Shown: positions 17,335-27,090, counted from the first letter of the stretch. The stretch is DNA of 64,000 nt from Clostridia bacterium (GCA_024404115.1 JAKSQM010000007.1:1-64000), one strand, 5' to 3'. Numbers and translations are program-made. Notes: generated by a model from the letters alone, not told the origin.

Positions 17335-18375
17335 GTGCCGTCAATTAACGAAAGCGATTTAAAAAAGCAGATTAAATCACGCAGTTTCAGCAATGTGTAT
17401 TTAATCTATGGCAATGAAAGCTATCTGAAAAATCATTACTTTAATCTGCTGATAAAGAGAGCTGTTGATGAAGCTTTTAAAGACTTCAATCTGCATATTT
17501 TTCAATCCCCGTCAAATGTTGAGGATATAACTCTTGCGGCAGAGGCAATGCCCATGATGAGCGAGCGTACCTGCGTTGCCATTAAAGACTTAAAACTTTC
17601 AGATTTAGGCGAAAACGGCAGAAAAGATTTGGTCGATTTTATTTCTGATATTCCCGAAACCTGCGTTGTAATTATAGGATTTCTTACAACTGAGGCAGAG
17701 GGAAAAGGCTGGAAAGAGCTTCTTTCTGCCTGTGAAAAATACGGAAATTCGATTCGCCTTGACAAAATGAGCAGGGCGGATTTGATAAAATATGTTGTGA
17801 AAGGTGCTTCTTCAAGAGGATGCACAATTGATAACCGTGTTGCAGAATATTTCGTTTCGCTTGTTGGTGATGATTTAACTGCAATTCTTAATGAGCTTGA
17901 AAAGCTTTGCGCCAATGCTGGCGGCGGAGCAATCACAAGAGCAAATGTTGACGCTGTAACAGTTAAGAATGTTGAAGTTAAAATATTTGAGCTTTCAAAA
18001 AATCTTGTAACAGGTAATTGCGATAAAGCTTTTTCAATTCTTGATTCACTTCTCAAACAGCGTGAAGAACCTATCTCAATTATGGGCACAATAATAATGT
18101 GTTATGTGGATATGTACAGGGCAAAGGTCGCCTCAACAGGCGGTCGCAGACCCGAAGAATTATTAAAAGTTTTTAACTACGGAAAGAGCGATTTCAGATT
18201 AAGAAACGGTGCAAAAAATGCTTCAAAAATGTCCTTGGGAATGTTGAGAGAAAGCATTGAAGTTCTTGCAAAAGCAGACGAAAATTTAAAGTCAACTTCT
18301 ATTGACCAGCGCCTTATTCTTGAAGAAACAATGATAAAACTTTTTCTTATCGCAAACGGTGAAAAAGTATGCTGA
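17335..18375 (+). CDS. holA: DNA polymerase III subunit delta
   Basis: A 346-residue clamp-loader delta subunit, which opens the beta clamp during replication. The N-terminal NVYLIYGNESYLKNHYFNLL, the central DLIKYVVKGASSRGCTIDNRVAEYF and the C-terminal ILEETMIKLFL are typical. The start codon is taken as GTG at 17335, with AGAGGTGAG well spaced before it; GTG at 17326, inside the comEC stop region, is an alternative. It overlaps rnmV by seven bases. comEC-holA order is common in Firmicutes. Confidence 0.95.
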   Translation: MPSINESDLKKQIKSRSFSNVYLIYGNESYLKNHYFNLLIKRAVDEAFKDFNLHIFQSPSNVEDITLAAEAMPMMSERTCVAIKDLKLSDLGENGRKDLVDFISDIPETCVVIIGFLTTEAEGKGWKELLSACEKYGNSIRLDKMSRADLIKYVVKGASSRGCTIDNRVAEYFVSLVGDDLTAILNELEKLCANAGGGAITRANVDAVTVKNVEVKIFELSKNLVTGNCDKAFSILDSLLKQREEPISIMGTIIMCYVDMYRAKVASTGGRRPEELLKVFNYGKSDFRLRNGAKNASKMSLGMLRESIEVLAKADENLKSTSIDQRLILEETMIKLFLIANGEKVC

Positions 18376-18959
18376 AAACAGATAAAATAATAGTTGTTGA
18401 GGGCAAGTATGACAAAATAAAATTAAGCTCAATAATTGATGCTGTTATAATTGCCACAGACGGATTCTCAATTTTTAAAGATAAGGAAAAGCAAAAATTT
18501 TTAAGAAAACTTTCTGAAAAGAAAGAAATTGTAATCCTTACAGACAGCGACTCTGCTGGCTTTGTTATCAGAAATTTTCTCAGCGGAATTTTACCCAAAA
18601 GCAAAATAATAAATGCGTATATTCCCGATATTTTCGGCAAAGAAAAAAGAAAGATCGAAGCTTCAAAAGAGGGCAAGTTAGGCGTTGAGGGTGTGCCTGC
18701 CGAAATAATAAAAGATGCACTTCAAAAGGCAGGCGTTCTTATTTCAGAAGAAAATGAAAACAAGAAGCTTGTTACTAAGCAGGATTTTTATTCTGACGGA
18801 TTAACAGGTGGAGCGGACAGCAAAGAAAAACGATTAAGGCTTTTAAAACACCTTGATTTGCCGCAGAAAATGACAACCAACTCAATGATAGAAATTATAA
18901 ATACTTTTATGAGTTATGATGATTATAAAAAAGCAGTTGAAGAGATAGAAAAGAGGTAA
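18369..18959 (+). CDS. rnmV: Ribonuclease M5
   Basis: A 196-residue Toprim-domain endonuclease that matures 5S rRNA precursors in Firmicutes. The Toprim motifs are [13 protein letters not shown] (catalytic Glu) and [17 protein letters not shown] (DxD). The [16 protein letters not shown] segment and C-terminal DUF4093-like region are typical of the family. The spacing after EGK is slightly different from Bacillus enzymes (KYD instead of KDD), which is common in this clade. It overlaps holA and is followed by ispF after five bases. Confidence 0.93.
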   Translation: MLKTDKIIVVEGKYDKIKLSSIIDAVIIATDGFSIFKDKEKQKFLRKLSEKKEIVILTDSDSAGFVIRNFLSGILPKSKIINAYIPDIFGKEKRKIEASKEGKLGVEGVPAEIIKDALQKAGVLISEENENKKLVTKQDFYSDGLTGGADSKEKRLRLLKHLDLPQKMTTNSMIEIINTFMSYDDYKKAVEEIEKR

Positions 18960-18964
18960 TAAAA

Positions 18965-19432
18965 ATGCGTATAGGTCATGGTTATGATGTTCATAAATTA
19001 GTTGAGGGCAGAAAGCTTATTATGGGCGGTGTTGAAATCCCTTATGAAAAAGGTCTTTTAGGTCATTCAGATGCCGATGTTTTGCTCCACGCCATATCAG
19101 ATGCACTTCTGGGTGCAGCGGCTCTTGGGGATATTGGTGGAATGTTCCCCGATAATGACCCGCAATATAAAGGAGCAGACAGCCTCATTCTTTTAAAAAA
19201 GGTTGCCGAAAGGCTCAGCGAAAACGGCTATAAAGTGGGCAATATTGACGCAACTGTTATTGCGCAGAATCCTAAAATGAAACCGCATATTGAAAAAATG
19301 CGTCTTAATATTGCGAATGCCTGCGAAGTTGATGTTTCTTGTGTTTCGGTTAAAGCCACAACAGAAGAGTGGCTGGGATTCACAGGAAGCGGAGAGGGAA
19401 TTTCAGCTCATGCAGTGTGTATCATACTTTAA
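18965..19432 (+). CDS. ispF: 2-C-methyl-D-erythritol 2,4-cyclodiphosphate synthase
   Basis: A 155-residue enzyme of the non-mevalonate isoprenoid pathway that cyclises CDP-methylerythritol phosphate and releases CMP. The zinc-binding [11 protein letters not shown], the [19 protein letters not shown] signature and the C-terminal [19 protein letters not shown] are complete. It is the last gene of the comEC-holA-rnmV-ispF run; its presence shows that the organism uses the MEP route for at least this step. Confidence 0.97.
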   Translation: MRIGHGYDVHKLVEGRKLIMGGVEIPYEKGLLGHSDADVLLHAISDALLGAAALGDIGGMFPDNDPQYKGADSLILLKKVAERLSENGYKVGNIDATVIAQNPKMKPHIEKMRLNIANACEVDVSCVSVKATTEEWLGFTGSGEGISAHAVCIIL

Positions 19433-19459
19433 CATAATGTAAATTTTTATTTATTATAA

Positions 19460-19488
19460 TTGAAAAGACGCAACTGTTATGATAGAAT
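19460..19488 (+). promoter_or_regulatory. Promoter of cdaA-cdaR
   Basis: TTGAAA (19460-19465) and TAGAAT (19483-19488), 17-base spacer, about 35 bases before the ATG. Confidence 0.55.
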
Positions 19489-19523
19489 AACAACTCATTT
19501 ATAAAAGGTTATGGGATAAAAAT

Positions 19524-20405
19524 ATGAATGATTTTTTAACTAATATTACTGATATAATCGGTCGCCTTGGCGCACTGTTTAAATCATACAATTTTGTGCT
19601 TGATACAATCGATATTCTGATTGTAGCGTTTGTTATTTTTCTCCTTATCAGATTTTTGAGGGAGAGCCGTGCGCTTTATGTAATCAAGGGAATGATTTTG
19701 ATTCTTGTAACATACTTCTTTGTGAAGCTCCTTGGTATGCAGGCAAGCTCATTCCTCTTTAAGAATGTTATGGATAACGCTCTTCTTATTCTTCTTATTC
19801 TCTTTTCTCCCGATATTCGCCATGCCCTTGAAAGTGTCGGCAGAAGCCGAGTATCATTTTTCAGAATATTTGGATTAAACCAGAGCAAATCAAAAGACCA
19901 GCGCAATAAAAAAGCGATGAGCGAAATATGTAAAGCATGCGTTGATATGGCAAGCAAAAAAATCGGTGCAATTATCGTTTTAGAGAGAGATACTCCAGTG
20001 GCAGACCACATCAATGCTTCCACACCGATAGATGCTGAGGTAACAAAAGAGCTTATTGGAAGTCTGTTCTTCCCAAATTCACCGCTTCACGACGGCGCAG
20101 TTGTTATAAGAGACAGCCGAATTGTTTCCGCTGGCGGAATACTTCCACTTACAGAAAACACAGACCTTAGTTCTGAATTAGGCACAAGGCACCGTGCTTC
20201 GTTAGGTCTTAGCGAGCAGTGCGATGCAGTTGTGGTTGTTGTTTCAGAGGAACGAGGTCAGATTTCAATTGCACACAAAGGTTTTCTTAACAGAGATATT
20301 TCTGAGGGTGAGCTTTATGATAAGTTGTCAGAATATTTTGCTCCTGTTGATTTGATTAAAAACAAAAAAATAATGGCAGGAAGGAGAGAAAAAGACAATG
20401 AGTAA
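19524..20405 (+). CDS. cdaA: Diadenylate cyclase CdaA
   Basis: A 293-residue membrane-bound enzyme that makes cyclic di-AMP from two ATP. Three N-terminal membrane helices (about residues 20-95) precede the DAC domain, where the catalytic motifs HDGAVVI and GTRHRASLGLS are intact. c-di-AMP controls potassium and osmolyte balance and cell-wall homeostasis in Firmicutes. It overlaps cdaR by eight bases in the normal cdaA-cdaR pair; the usual third gene, glmM, is not next to it. The ribosome site is weak (GGGA). Confidence 0.97.
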   Translation: MNDFLTNITDIIGRLGALFKSYNFVLDTIDILIVAFVIFLLIRFLRESRALYVIKGMILILVTYFFVKLLGMQASSFLFKNVMDNALLILLILFSPDIRHALESVGRSRVSFFRIFGLNQSKSKDQRNKKAMSEICKACVDMASKKIGAIIVLERDTPVADHINASTPIDAEVTKELIGSLFFPNSPLHDGAVVIRDSRIVSAGGILPLTENTDLSSELGTRHRASLGLSEQCDAVVVVVSEERGQISIAHKGFLNRDISEGELYDKLSEYFAPVDLIKNKKIMAGRREKDNE

Positions 20406-21702
20406 AGAAAAAAGAAAAGAATCCTCAAAAATTCTTAGCCTTTTAAGAAATGACCGCTTCGTTATGATTCTTTCTCTCATTTTAGCGGTTATTTTCTGGG
20501 CTGGTGTGTGCGTTTCATTCTCTCCTCAAACAATAAGCGTTATTAAAGATGTTCCTATTGTTATTGATATGGAAAATTCTGTTCCCGATTCCTGCGGATT
20601 GCAGATATTTGGCGACGATAATTTCACAGTTGATATTACCGTAAGTGGCAGCCGTTATGTTATCGGTGAAAATCTTTTATCTGCAAAAGATTTTAAAGTA
20701 ATAGCCGTAACATCAAATGTCAACAGTCCTGGCTTACATCCGCTTCAGGTTAAGGTTTCCAAAGTGAATGAAGATGCCAATTTCACAATTGACAACATTT
20801 CTGAAAGCTCAATCAGTGTTTATTTTGATGCTTTAGCAAAATCAGAAATTCCCGTTACTGTTAAACTCAATAAACAGGATTTTGTTAAAACAGGATATAT
20901 AACAGACGAAAATTTTATACTTGATGATGAAAAGGTAACTGTTAGCGGTGCGGCAACAGAAATTGCACAGCTTGATTCTGTAATTGCAGATGTTCAGATT
21001 GCTGATGACGAACTTTCTACAACCACAACTTACAGTGCGCCGCTCACAGCCTATAATAAGGCAGGCACACCCCTTAAATATGTTCAGATAAACGGGCAGG
21101 ATAATGCCGAAATCAGCGTAAATGTTCCTGTTTACAGAATGGGCAGCCACGGACTTGATGTGAAATTCACAAATACTCCGCCAATGTATTCAAAAAATGC
21201 TGATTCTTATCTGGAATGTTCATTCTCACCGTCCAGCCTTAATATTGCAGTTTTGCAAAACGGAACTGCGGCAGACAAAATAAATATTGGCGAGATAGAT
21301 TTTTCACAGGTTAAAGCAGGGGAGAATAAATTCAAATTCAACCTTGTTGATGTGAAAAATATCAAGGCAGACAGCACAAAGGTCAAAACGGTAGATGTCA
21401 GCTTGGATATGGAAAAGATTGCAACCAAAAAAGTTGACCTTACTATGGATAACTTGTCTGTCCTTAATGTTCCCGATGAAAACAATATAAAATTTTATAA
21501 TTCATCTGTGAATGTTACTCTTTACGGCAAAAAGTCAGAGCTTGAAAAGCTTGATTCGGCTTCACTCACAGCTTCAATTGACCTTGAAGAAAACACCGTA
21601 ACCGAAAACAACGGAAGATATGAAGGTCCGATTCGCATTAAAAATGCTGATAGCTGCTGGATTTATGGCAAATATGAGCTTTCATATACGCTTACAAAAT
21701 AA
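20398..21702 (+). CDS. cdaR: YbbR-domain regulator of CdaA
   Basis: A 434-residue protein with one N-terminal membrane helix (about 21-41) and several YbbR-like repeats outside the cell. Typical repeat features are ISVYFDALAKSEIPVTV and VSGAATEIAQLDSVIADV. CdaR binds CdaA across the membrane and tunes c-di-AMP production. The gene overlaps cdaA by eight bases, implying coupled translation. It is assigned from context and the repeats. Confidence 0.92.
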   Translation: MSKEKRKESSKILSLLRNDRFVMILSLILAVIFWAGVCVSFSPQTISVIKDVPIVIDMENSVPDSCGLQIFGDDNFTVDITVSGSRYVIGENLLSAKDFKVIAVTSNVNSPGLHPLQVKVSKVNEDANFTIDNISESSISVYFDALAKSEIPVTVKLNKQDFVKTGYITDENFILDDEKVTVSGAATEIAQLDSVIADVQIADDELSTTTTYSAPLTAYNKAGTPLKYVQINGQDNAEISVNVPVYRMGSHGLDVKFTNTPPMYSKNADSYLECSFSPSSLNIAVLQNGTAADKINIGEIDFSQVKAGENKFKFNLVDVKNIKADSTKVKTVDVSLDMEKIATKKVDLTMDNLSVLNVPDENNIKFYNSSVNVTLYGKKSELEKLDSASLTASIDLEENTVTENNGRYEGPIRIKNADSCWIYGKYELSYTLTK

Positions 21703-21711
21703 AATATAAAA

Positions 21712-21740
21712 TCATATTATCCCTTTCGATTTCATATTCA
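21712..21740 (+). promoter_or_regulatory. Sigma-E-like promoter of spoIIID
   Basis: TCATATT (21712-21718) matches the sigma-E -35 consensus (kmATATT); after exactly 14 bases CATATTCA (21733-21740) partly matches the -10 CATACAnT, with the CATA core kept. spoIIID is a sigma-E gene in Bacillus, so motif and context agree. Confidence 0.55.
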
Positions 21741-21772
21741 TTAACTATATGAATATCGGAGGGGAGATTTTT

Positions 21773-22042
21773 TTGATTGATTCCGTTGAGGCAAGAGCTG
21801 TAGAGCTGGGTGAATATATAGTTAAAAACAGGGCAACAGTAAGAATGACAGCTGATGTGTTTTCTGTGTCAAAATCCACAGTACATATTGATGTTACAAA
21901 AAGATTAAGAAATATTGATTCATCGCTTTATTTAAAGGTTCGTGAAATTCTTGATGTTAATAAAGCTCAAAGGCATATCAGAGGAGGTATGGCAACAAAA
22001 GAGAAATATAAAAATCTCAATATGGGAAAGGAGAATGTTTAA
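21773..22042 (+). CDS. spoIIID: Sporulation transcriptional regulator SpoIIID
   Basis: An 89-residue DNA-binding protein that adjusts mother-cell transcription during sporulation. The helix-turn-helix SVSKSTVHIDVTKRL and the conserved VNKAQRHIRGGMATKEKY tail identify it. The start is taken as TTG at 21773: GGAGGGGAG ends six bases before it, while the ATG at 21749 lies upstream of that ribosome site and almost at the predicted transcription start. asnB begins two bases after its stop. Normal length for the family. Confidence 0.95.
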   Translation: MIDSVEARAVELGEYIVKNRATVRMTADVFSVSKSTVHIDVTKRLRNIDSSLYLKVREILDVNKAQRHIRGGMATKEKYKNLNMGKENV

Positions 22043-22044
22043 CC

Positions 22045-23877
22045 ATGTGCGGAATAGCAGGGCAGGTGTCTTTTACAGAAAACCTGCTGAAATATAAAGA
22101 TTCTTATTACAGAATGTCAGAAACGCTGAAAGACAGAGGTCCTGACCAGAATGGAGAATATTTTTCAGCTGTTGCATCTTTGATTCACAGGCGACTTGCT
22201 GTTGTTGATATTGAAAAAGGCACACAGCCCATGATTTATGAAAAAAACGGCGAAAAGTATATCCTTGTTTATAACGGTGAGCTTTATAACACCGAAGAAA
22301 TAAGAAATAAACTTATTGAAAAAGGTGAGCATTTTGTCGGTCATTCTGATACAGAGGTTGTATTGAAAGCCTTTGTTCATTTTGGCGAATATGCAGTGAA
22401 TCTTTTTAATGGAATTTACGCATTTTCTTTGTGGCAGGTGAATAAACAGGAGCTGTTTTTTGCAAGGGACAGAATGGGAGTAAAACCATATTTTTATACA
22501 GAAAATAATGGCGGATTTATTTTTGCATCAGAAATAAAGGCACTGCTGGCACACGAAAATGTTGAGCCTTTAATGGATATAACATCCCTTGCAGAGATTA
22601 TGCTTGTAGGCCCTGGCAGAACAGCAGGCTACGGCATTTTTAAAGGAATTTCAGAGCTGAAAGCTGGTTATTGCGGAACATTCAGCAAAAACGGCTTAAA
22701 AATCCGACCGTACTGGCAGCTGACATATAAAGAAAACAATGACACCATTGATGATGCAATTGAAAAAGTCCGTTTTCTTGTAACAGATTCAATTAAAAGA
22801 CAGCTTGTGTCAGATGTTCCTGTCTGCACTTTCCTTTCTGGCGGACTTGATTCAAGCATTATTTCATCTGTTGCAAATAATCATTTTAAAGAAAACGGCA
22901 AAATTCTTAAAACTTTTTCTGTTGATTATAAAGATAACGATAAATACTTCAAAAAGAGCAAATTTCAGCCAAACAGCGACCCATATTTTATAAATGTAAT
23001 GTCAGATTATCTTGATTGTGAGCATCACTGGCTTGTGATAGACATCCCTGAGCTTGTGTCCGCTCTTTTTAAAAGTGTTGACGCAAGGGATTTACCTGGT
23101 ATGGCAGATGTTGATGCCTCAATGCTTCTGCTTTGCGCTGAAATAAAAAAATACGGTACAGTTGCCCTTTCTGGTGAATGTGCAGACGAAATTTTTGGCG
23201 GATATCCGTGGTATCGTGATAAAGATATAAGAATGACCGACGGTTTCCCGTGGGCGCAATCCACAAAATACCGCTTCAGCTTTTTAAAGGATGAATTTAA
23301 AGAGCAGATAAACGCAGACCAATATGTATATTCAAAATATCAATATACAGTTGCTCACACAGATAAACCGCCGCTGATAAATCCAACAGATTCAAGAATG
23401 TTAGAGATGATGAAGCTAAATGTTGACTGGTTTATGCAGACGCTTCTTGACAGAAAAGACAGAATGAGTATGTATTCATCTCTTGAGGTTCGTGTGCCGT
23501 TCTGCGACCATAGAATTGTTGAATATCTCTATTCTCTGCCGTGGAGCTATAAAGATTACAATAGCTTTGAAAAGGGACTTTTGAGAAAATCTGTTGAGGG
23601 ACTTTTGCCGCAGGAGGTTTTGTGGCGAAAGAAAAGTCCGTACCCTAAAACTCACCATCCCGAATACCTACAAAGCGTAAAAATATTGTTGCAGGAAATT
23701 GCAGATAATCCCGCTGAGCCACTGCATAATTTTATCAAAAAAGATAAGCTGATAGAATTGATGAATACAGACAATGCACAGCCGTGGTACGGTCAGCTGA
23801 TGACAACACCGCAGACAATTGCCTATTTCATTCAGTTCAATTACTGGCTCAAAAAATATAAGGTTAAATTTGTTTAA
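22045..23877 (+). CDS. asnB: Asparagine synthetase, glutamine-hydrolysing
   Basis: A 610-residue enzyme that makes asparagine from aspartate, glutamine and ATP. After Met, Cys2 is the glutaminase nucleophile (MCGIAGQV), followed by RRLAVVDIEKG and YNGEL of the class II amidotransferase domain. The synthetase domain has the PP-loop FLSGGLDSSI and SGECADEIFGGYPW. Length is normal. The ATG is two bases after the spoIIID stop, so sporulation-linked transcription is possible; Bacillus also has a sporulation-stage asparagine synthetase, but this link is inference. Confidence 0.96.
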   Translation: MCGIAGQVSFTENLLKYKDSYYRMSETLKDRGPDQNGEYFSAVASLIHRRLAVVDIEKGTQPMIYEKNGEKYILVYNGELYNTEEIRNKLIEKGEHFVGHSDTEVVLKAFVHFGEYAVNLFNGIYAFSLWQVNKQELFFARDRMGVKPYFYTENNGGFIFASEIKALLAHENVEPLMDITSLAEIMLVGPGRTAGYGIFKGISELKAGYCGTFSKNGLKIRPYWQLTYKENNDTIDDAIEKVRFLVTDSIKRQLVSDVPVCTFLSGGLDSSIISSVANNHFKENGKILKTFSVDYKDNDKYFKKSKFQPNSDPYFINVMSDYLDCEHHWLVIDIPELVSALFKSVDARDLPGMADVDASMLLLCAEIKKYGTVALSGECADEIFGGYPWYRDKDIRMTDGFPWAQSTKYRFSFLKDEFKEQINADQYVYSKYQYTVAHTDKPPLINPTDSRMLEMMKLNVDWFMQTLLDRKDRMSMYSSLEVRVPFCDHRIVEYLYSLPWSYKDYNSFEKGLLRKSVEGLLPQEVLWRKKSPYPKTHHPEYLQSVKILLQEIADNPAEPLHNFIKKDKLIELMNTDNAQPWYGQLMTTPQTIAYFIQFNYWLKKYKVKFV

Positions 23878-23934
23878 ACCTATTTAATATTCCTTTGCTT
23901 TATGGTATATTTTAAAAGTGAAGGAGATGTTAAA

Positions 23935-24594
23935 ATGGATATTAAAGAAATTCTTTCAAAGGTTGACCATACTCTTTTAAGTCAGAGTGCCACATGGGAT
24001 GAAATAAAGCAGATTTGCGATGACGGCATAAAATATGGCACAGCGTCTGTGTGTATCCCTGCAAGCTATGTTAAAATGGCAAAGGAATATGTTGGCGAGC
24101 TTCTTCCAATATGCACTGTTATCGGCTTTCCAAACGGATACTCCACAACTGCGGCAAAGTGCTTCGAGGCAACAGATGCAGTTGATAATGGTGCAGACGA
24201 AATTGATATGGTCATAAATATCGGTTGGCTTAAAGATAAAAAATATGATTTGCTCCTTAATGAAATAAACAGTGTAAAATCTGCTTGTAAGGGCAAGCTT
24301 CTAAAAGTGATTATTGAAACCTGCCTTTTAACAGATGAAGAAAAAATAGAAATGTGCAAAATCGTTTCAGAATCAAACGCAGATTTCATAAAGACATCAA
24401 CTGGCTTTTCAACGGGTGGCGCAACATTCCACGATGTTGAGCTTTTTAAAGCGAATGTTTCAGAGGGAACGCTTATAAAAGCTGCTGGCGGAATTTCTTC
24501 AATTGCAGATGCAGAGAAATTTATTTCTCTCGGTGCGTCAAGGCTTGGCACAAGCAGAATCGTTAAAATTGTAAAGAGTGAAAACTTATTATAA
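23935..24594 (+). CDS. deoC: Deoxyribose-phosphate aldolase
   Basis: A 219-residue class I aldolase that splits deoxyribose 5-phosphate into glyceraldehyde 3-phosphate and acetaldehyde. VDHTLL near the N-terminus and the Schiff-base segment [14 protein letters not shown] (catalytic Lys) are intact; [11 protein letters not shown] fits the phosphate-binding loop. GGAGATG precedes the ATG at 23935. The cdd gene follows after 11 bases, so the pair salvages deoxynucleosides. Confidence 0.97.
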   Translation: MDIKEILSKVDHTLLSQSATWDEIKQICDDGIKYGTASVCIPASYVKMAKEYVGELLPICTVIGFPNGYSTTAAKCFEATDAVDNGADEIDMVINIGWLKDKKYDLLLNEINSVKSACKGKLLKVIIETCLLTDEEKIEMCKIVSESNADFIKTSTGFSTGGATFHDVELFKANVSEGTLIKAAGGISSIADAEKFISLGASRLGTSRIVKIVKSENLL

Positions 24595-24605
24595 CGGAGA
24601 AAATT

Positions 24606-25010
24606 ATGGATTACAAAAAATTATGTGAAATGGCAATTGATGCTATGAAAAAGTCATATTCGCCATATTCAGGCTATAAAGTTGGTGCGGCACTTCTTTG
24701 CAAAAACGGCAAAATTTTCACAGGATGTAATATTGAAAATGCCGCTTATTCTCCGTCTGTATGCGCTGAAAGAACAGCGATTTTTAAAGCTGTCAGCGAG
24801 GGAGAAAAAGATTTTGCGGTAATTGCAGTTGCAGGTGGAAAAGACGGTGAAATTCAAGGTGCATTTCCTCCCTGCGGAGTGTGCAGGCAGGTTATGGCAG
24901 AGTTTTGCAAAGAAGATTTTGTGATTCTCGTTGCAACAGGGGAGGAATCCTTTAAAGAATACACACTTAAAGAGCTTCTTCCAGAGGCTTTTGGACCCGC
25001 TTATATTTAA
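24606..25010 (+). CDS. cdd: Cytidine deaminase
   Basis: A 134-residue zinc enzyme that converts cytidine and deoxycytidine to uridine forms. The CAERTAIF motif (zinc Cys and catalytic Glu) and PPCGVCRQVM (two more zinc Cys) are complete. It is the tetrameric short form. It forms an operon with deoC and is closed by a hairpin. Confidence 0.97.
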   Translation: MDYKKLCEMAIDAMKKSYSPYSGYKVGAALLCKNGKIFTGCNIENAAYSPSVCAERTAIFKAVSEGEKDFAVIAVAGGKDGEIQGAFPPCGVCRQVMAEFCKEDFVILVATGEESFKEYTLKELLPEAFGPAYI

Positions 25011-25012
25011 AC

Positions 25013-25059
25013 AAAGCTTCTGCTGTGATTTCTGATTTTGGATGCTCAGCAGAAGTTTT
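25013..25059 (+). terminator. Terminator of deoC-cdd
   Basis: CTTCTGCTG (25017-25025) pairs with CAGCAGAAG (25047-25055) across a 21-base loop, extended by A-T pairs and followed by TTTT. Confidence 0.65.
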
Positions 25060-25123
25060 GCCGTTATATTTGTAAAAATAGCTATATTTAGTTGAATGAG
25101 TTCAATTATTTATAAAAAAGCAC

Positions 25124-25152
25124 TTGCAAAAAATTTTTTTATAGGTTATAAT
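25124..25152 (+). promoter_or_regulatory. Promoter of yajC
   Basis: TTGCAA (25124-25129) and TATAAT (25147-25152), 17-base spacer; shows the ATG at 25096 is not the start. Confidence 0.7.
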
Positions 25153-25185
25153 GACGAGGATATTTTTACACAAAGGGGTAATAAA

Positions 25186-25575
25186 ATGAATAACGCAACC
25201 ATTTGGATTTATTTTGGTGTTATCATTGTTGTGATGTATTTCCTCATGATAAGACCTCAGAAGAAGAGACAGAAAGAAGAGCAGGCAATGCGTGATAACG
25301 TTCAGGTTGGTGATGAAATCACAACAATCGGCGGTATCATGGGCAGAGTTGTTACTGTTAAAGAAGATTCAATCACAATTGAAACTGGCGCAGACAGAAA
25401 CAAAATCAAATTCACCCGCACTTCTATCGCAACAAACAACACTGCTAATGAAAAACTTGCTGCTGAAAGAGAAGCTGCAAAAGCTGCTCAGCAGAAAGAA
25501 AAAGAAGCTCGCCTTGAAGCAAGCGGAAGAAAAAGCAGAAAACAGAGAAAAGAAGAAAAAGAAGACAATTATTGA
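25186..25575 (+). CDS. yajC: Preprotein translocase subunit YajC
   Basis: A 129-residue protein with one N-terminal membrane helix, the MIRPQKKRQKEE motif right after it, and a small domain with VQVGDEITTIGGIMGRV, all typical of YajC. It associates with SecDF and YidC. The C-terminal 40 residues are a charged Ala/Lys/Glu-rich tail. secD and secF are not next to it; it is a single-gene unit with its own promoter and terminator. Confidence 0.95.
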   Translation: MNNATIWIYFGVIIVVMYFLMIRPQKKRQKEEQAMRDNVQVGDEITTIGGIMGRVVTVKEDSITIETGADRNKIKFTRTSIATNNTANEKLAAEREAAKAAQQKEKEARLEASGRKSRKQRKEEKEDNY

Positions 25576-25583
25576 TTAAAGTC

Positions 25584-25621
25584 AATAGGTGCTTTCGTCA
25601 AATGAAAGCACCTATTTTTGT
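25584..25621 (+). terminator. Terminator of yajC
   Basis: AATAGGTGCTTTC (25584-25596) pairs perfectly with GAAAGCACCTATT (25604-25616) and runs into T. Confidence 0.88.
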
Positions 25622-25636
25622 AAAGGATGGAATATT

Positions 25637-27037
25637 ATGCAAAAACGTAATTACGGCTTATTCACAGCCATAACCATGATAACAGGTATTGTTATCGGTT
25701 CAGGTATTTTCTTTAAAGCAGATAATATCCTTGAATATGCAAACGGCAATATTTTTCTCGGCGTTATTATCTTCACAGTTGCAGCTATCGCAGTTGTTTT
25801 CGGTGCATTAACAGTTTCACAGCTTGCTATCAGAACAGATAAACCGGGCGGACTTGTTTCTTATGCAGAAGATTTTGTTGGCGTTGGCACAGCAACAGTT
25901 TTCGGTTGGTTTGAAAGCTTCCTTTATCTGCCCACACTTTGCGCAGTTGTTGCATGGGCATCAGGTATCTATGTAAGCCAGCTTCTCGGATATACTGATT
26001 TCTCTGTTCAGAGAAATACTCTCATCGGCTTCATTGCAGTTACATTCTTCTATCTTATGAATGCTCTTTCTGCAAAGCTTGGCGGTTTATTCCAGAACGC
26101 TTCAATGATTATCAAGCTTATTCCTCTTGTTCTTATTGCAATTTTAGGTCTTGTTTTCGGTAAGACAGGCGCAGGCTTCAGTGCAGCAAGCGGCGAAGCA
26201 TTCAAATCAAGCATCAAAACTCTCGGCTGGCTCGGTGCTTTCGGTCCTATCGCATTCTCTTATGACGGCTGGATTGTTTCAACATCAATTTGCCACGAAA
26301 TAAAGAACAGTAAGAAGAATCTTCCTATCGCTCTTTCAGTTGCTCCTATCGGCGTTCTTGTTGTTTATCTTGCATACTTCCTTGGTATCACATCATACCT
26401 TGGCGCAGATAAAGTTCTTGCTCTTGGCGATAACAGCGTATTTGAAGCAGCTACAGGTCTTTTCGGTTCATTCGGTGCAAAGTTCGTTCTCGTTGCCGTT
26501 GTTATTTCAATCCTCGGCACAGTAAACGGTGTTTGCCTCGGTCTTGTTCGTCTTCCTTACTCACTTGCTTTAAGAAATATGATGCCAGCATCAAACGTAT
26601 TCAAAAAAGAGAGCAAGGCACTTAAAGGTATGCCTGTAAATTCAGCACTTCTTTCATATTTACTTACTGTTATCTATCTTCTTATCAATAACGCAGTTCT
26701 TACAAGTAAAAATGAATTTGTTGCAAATCTTGACATTTCTGAGATTTCAATCTGCGTTCTTTACCTTCTTTACATCGTTCTTTATGTTGCAGTTATCCGC
26801 CTTTGCAAGCAGGGCAAAATCAAGAATAAGTTCCTTGGATATGTTGCTCCCGTTCTTGCAATTATCGGTTCACTCATCATCTTCTCAGGTTCAGTTGTTA
26901 AGATGTCATTCATTGTTTATGTTATCATCTGCTTCATCTTCCTTCTTGCCGCATACCTTTTCTACAGATATGCTAAGAATAAGATTGTTGTTAAAACAGA
27001 CGAAGAATTCGAACTTCAGGAAAAGAACAACGCATAA
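25637..27037 (+). CDS. APC-superfamily amino-acid permease
   Basis: A 466-residue permease with about 12 membrane helices. Helix 1 has the unwound, substrate-binding GIVIGSGIFFKADN of the APC fold, and FGPIAFSYDGWIVSTSICHEIK in helix 6 fits the L-type amino-acid exchanger group. Transported amino acid is unknown. The start at 25637 is set by AAGGATGG; earlier codons fall in the yajC terminator. A hairpin follows the gene. Confidence 0.92.
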   Translation: MQKRNYGLFTAITMITGIVIGSGIFFKADNILEYANGNIFLGVIIFTVAAIAVVFGALTVSQLAIRTDKPGGLVSYAEDFVGVGTATVFGWFESFLYLPTLCAVVAWASGIYVSQLLGYTDFSVQRNTLIGFIAVTFFYLMNALSAKLGGLFQNASMIIKLIPLVLIAILGLVFGKTGAGFSAASGEAFKSSIKTLGWLGAFGPIAFSYDGWIVSTSICHEIKNSKKNLPIALSVAPIGVLVVYLAYFLGITSYLGADKVLALGDNSVFEAATGLFGSFGAKFVLVAVVISILGTVNGVCLGLVRLPYSLALRNMMPASNVFKKESKALKGMPVNSALLSYLLTVIYLLINNAVLTSKNEFVANLDISEISICVLYLLYIVLYVAVIRLCKQGKIKNKFLGYVAPVLAIIGSLIIFSGSVVKMSFIVYVIICFIFLLAAYLFYRYAKNKIVVKTDEEFELQEKNNA

Positions 27038-27056
27038 AACTCACTTAATTATTGAA

Positions 27057-27090
27057 AGCATCAGGTTAATTCCTGGTGCTTTTTTTCTTG
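27057..27090 (+). terminator. Terminator after the amino-acid permease
   Basis: AGCATCAGG (27057-27065), loop TTAATT, CCTGGTGCT (27072-27080), then seven or more T. Confidence 0.88.
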
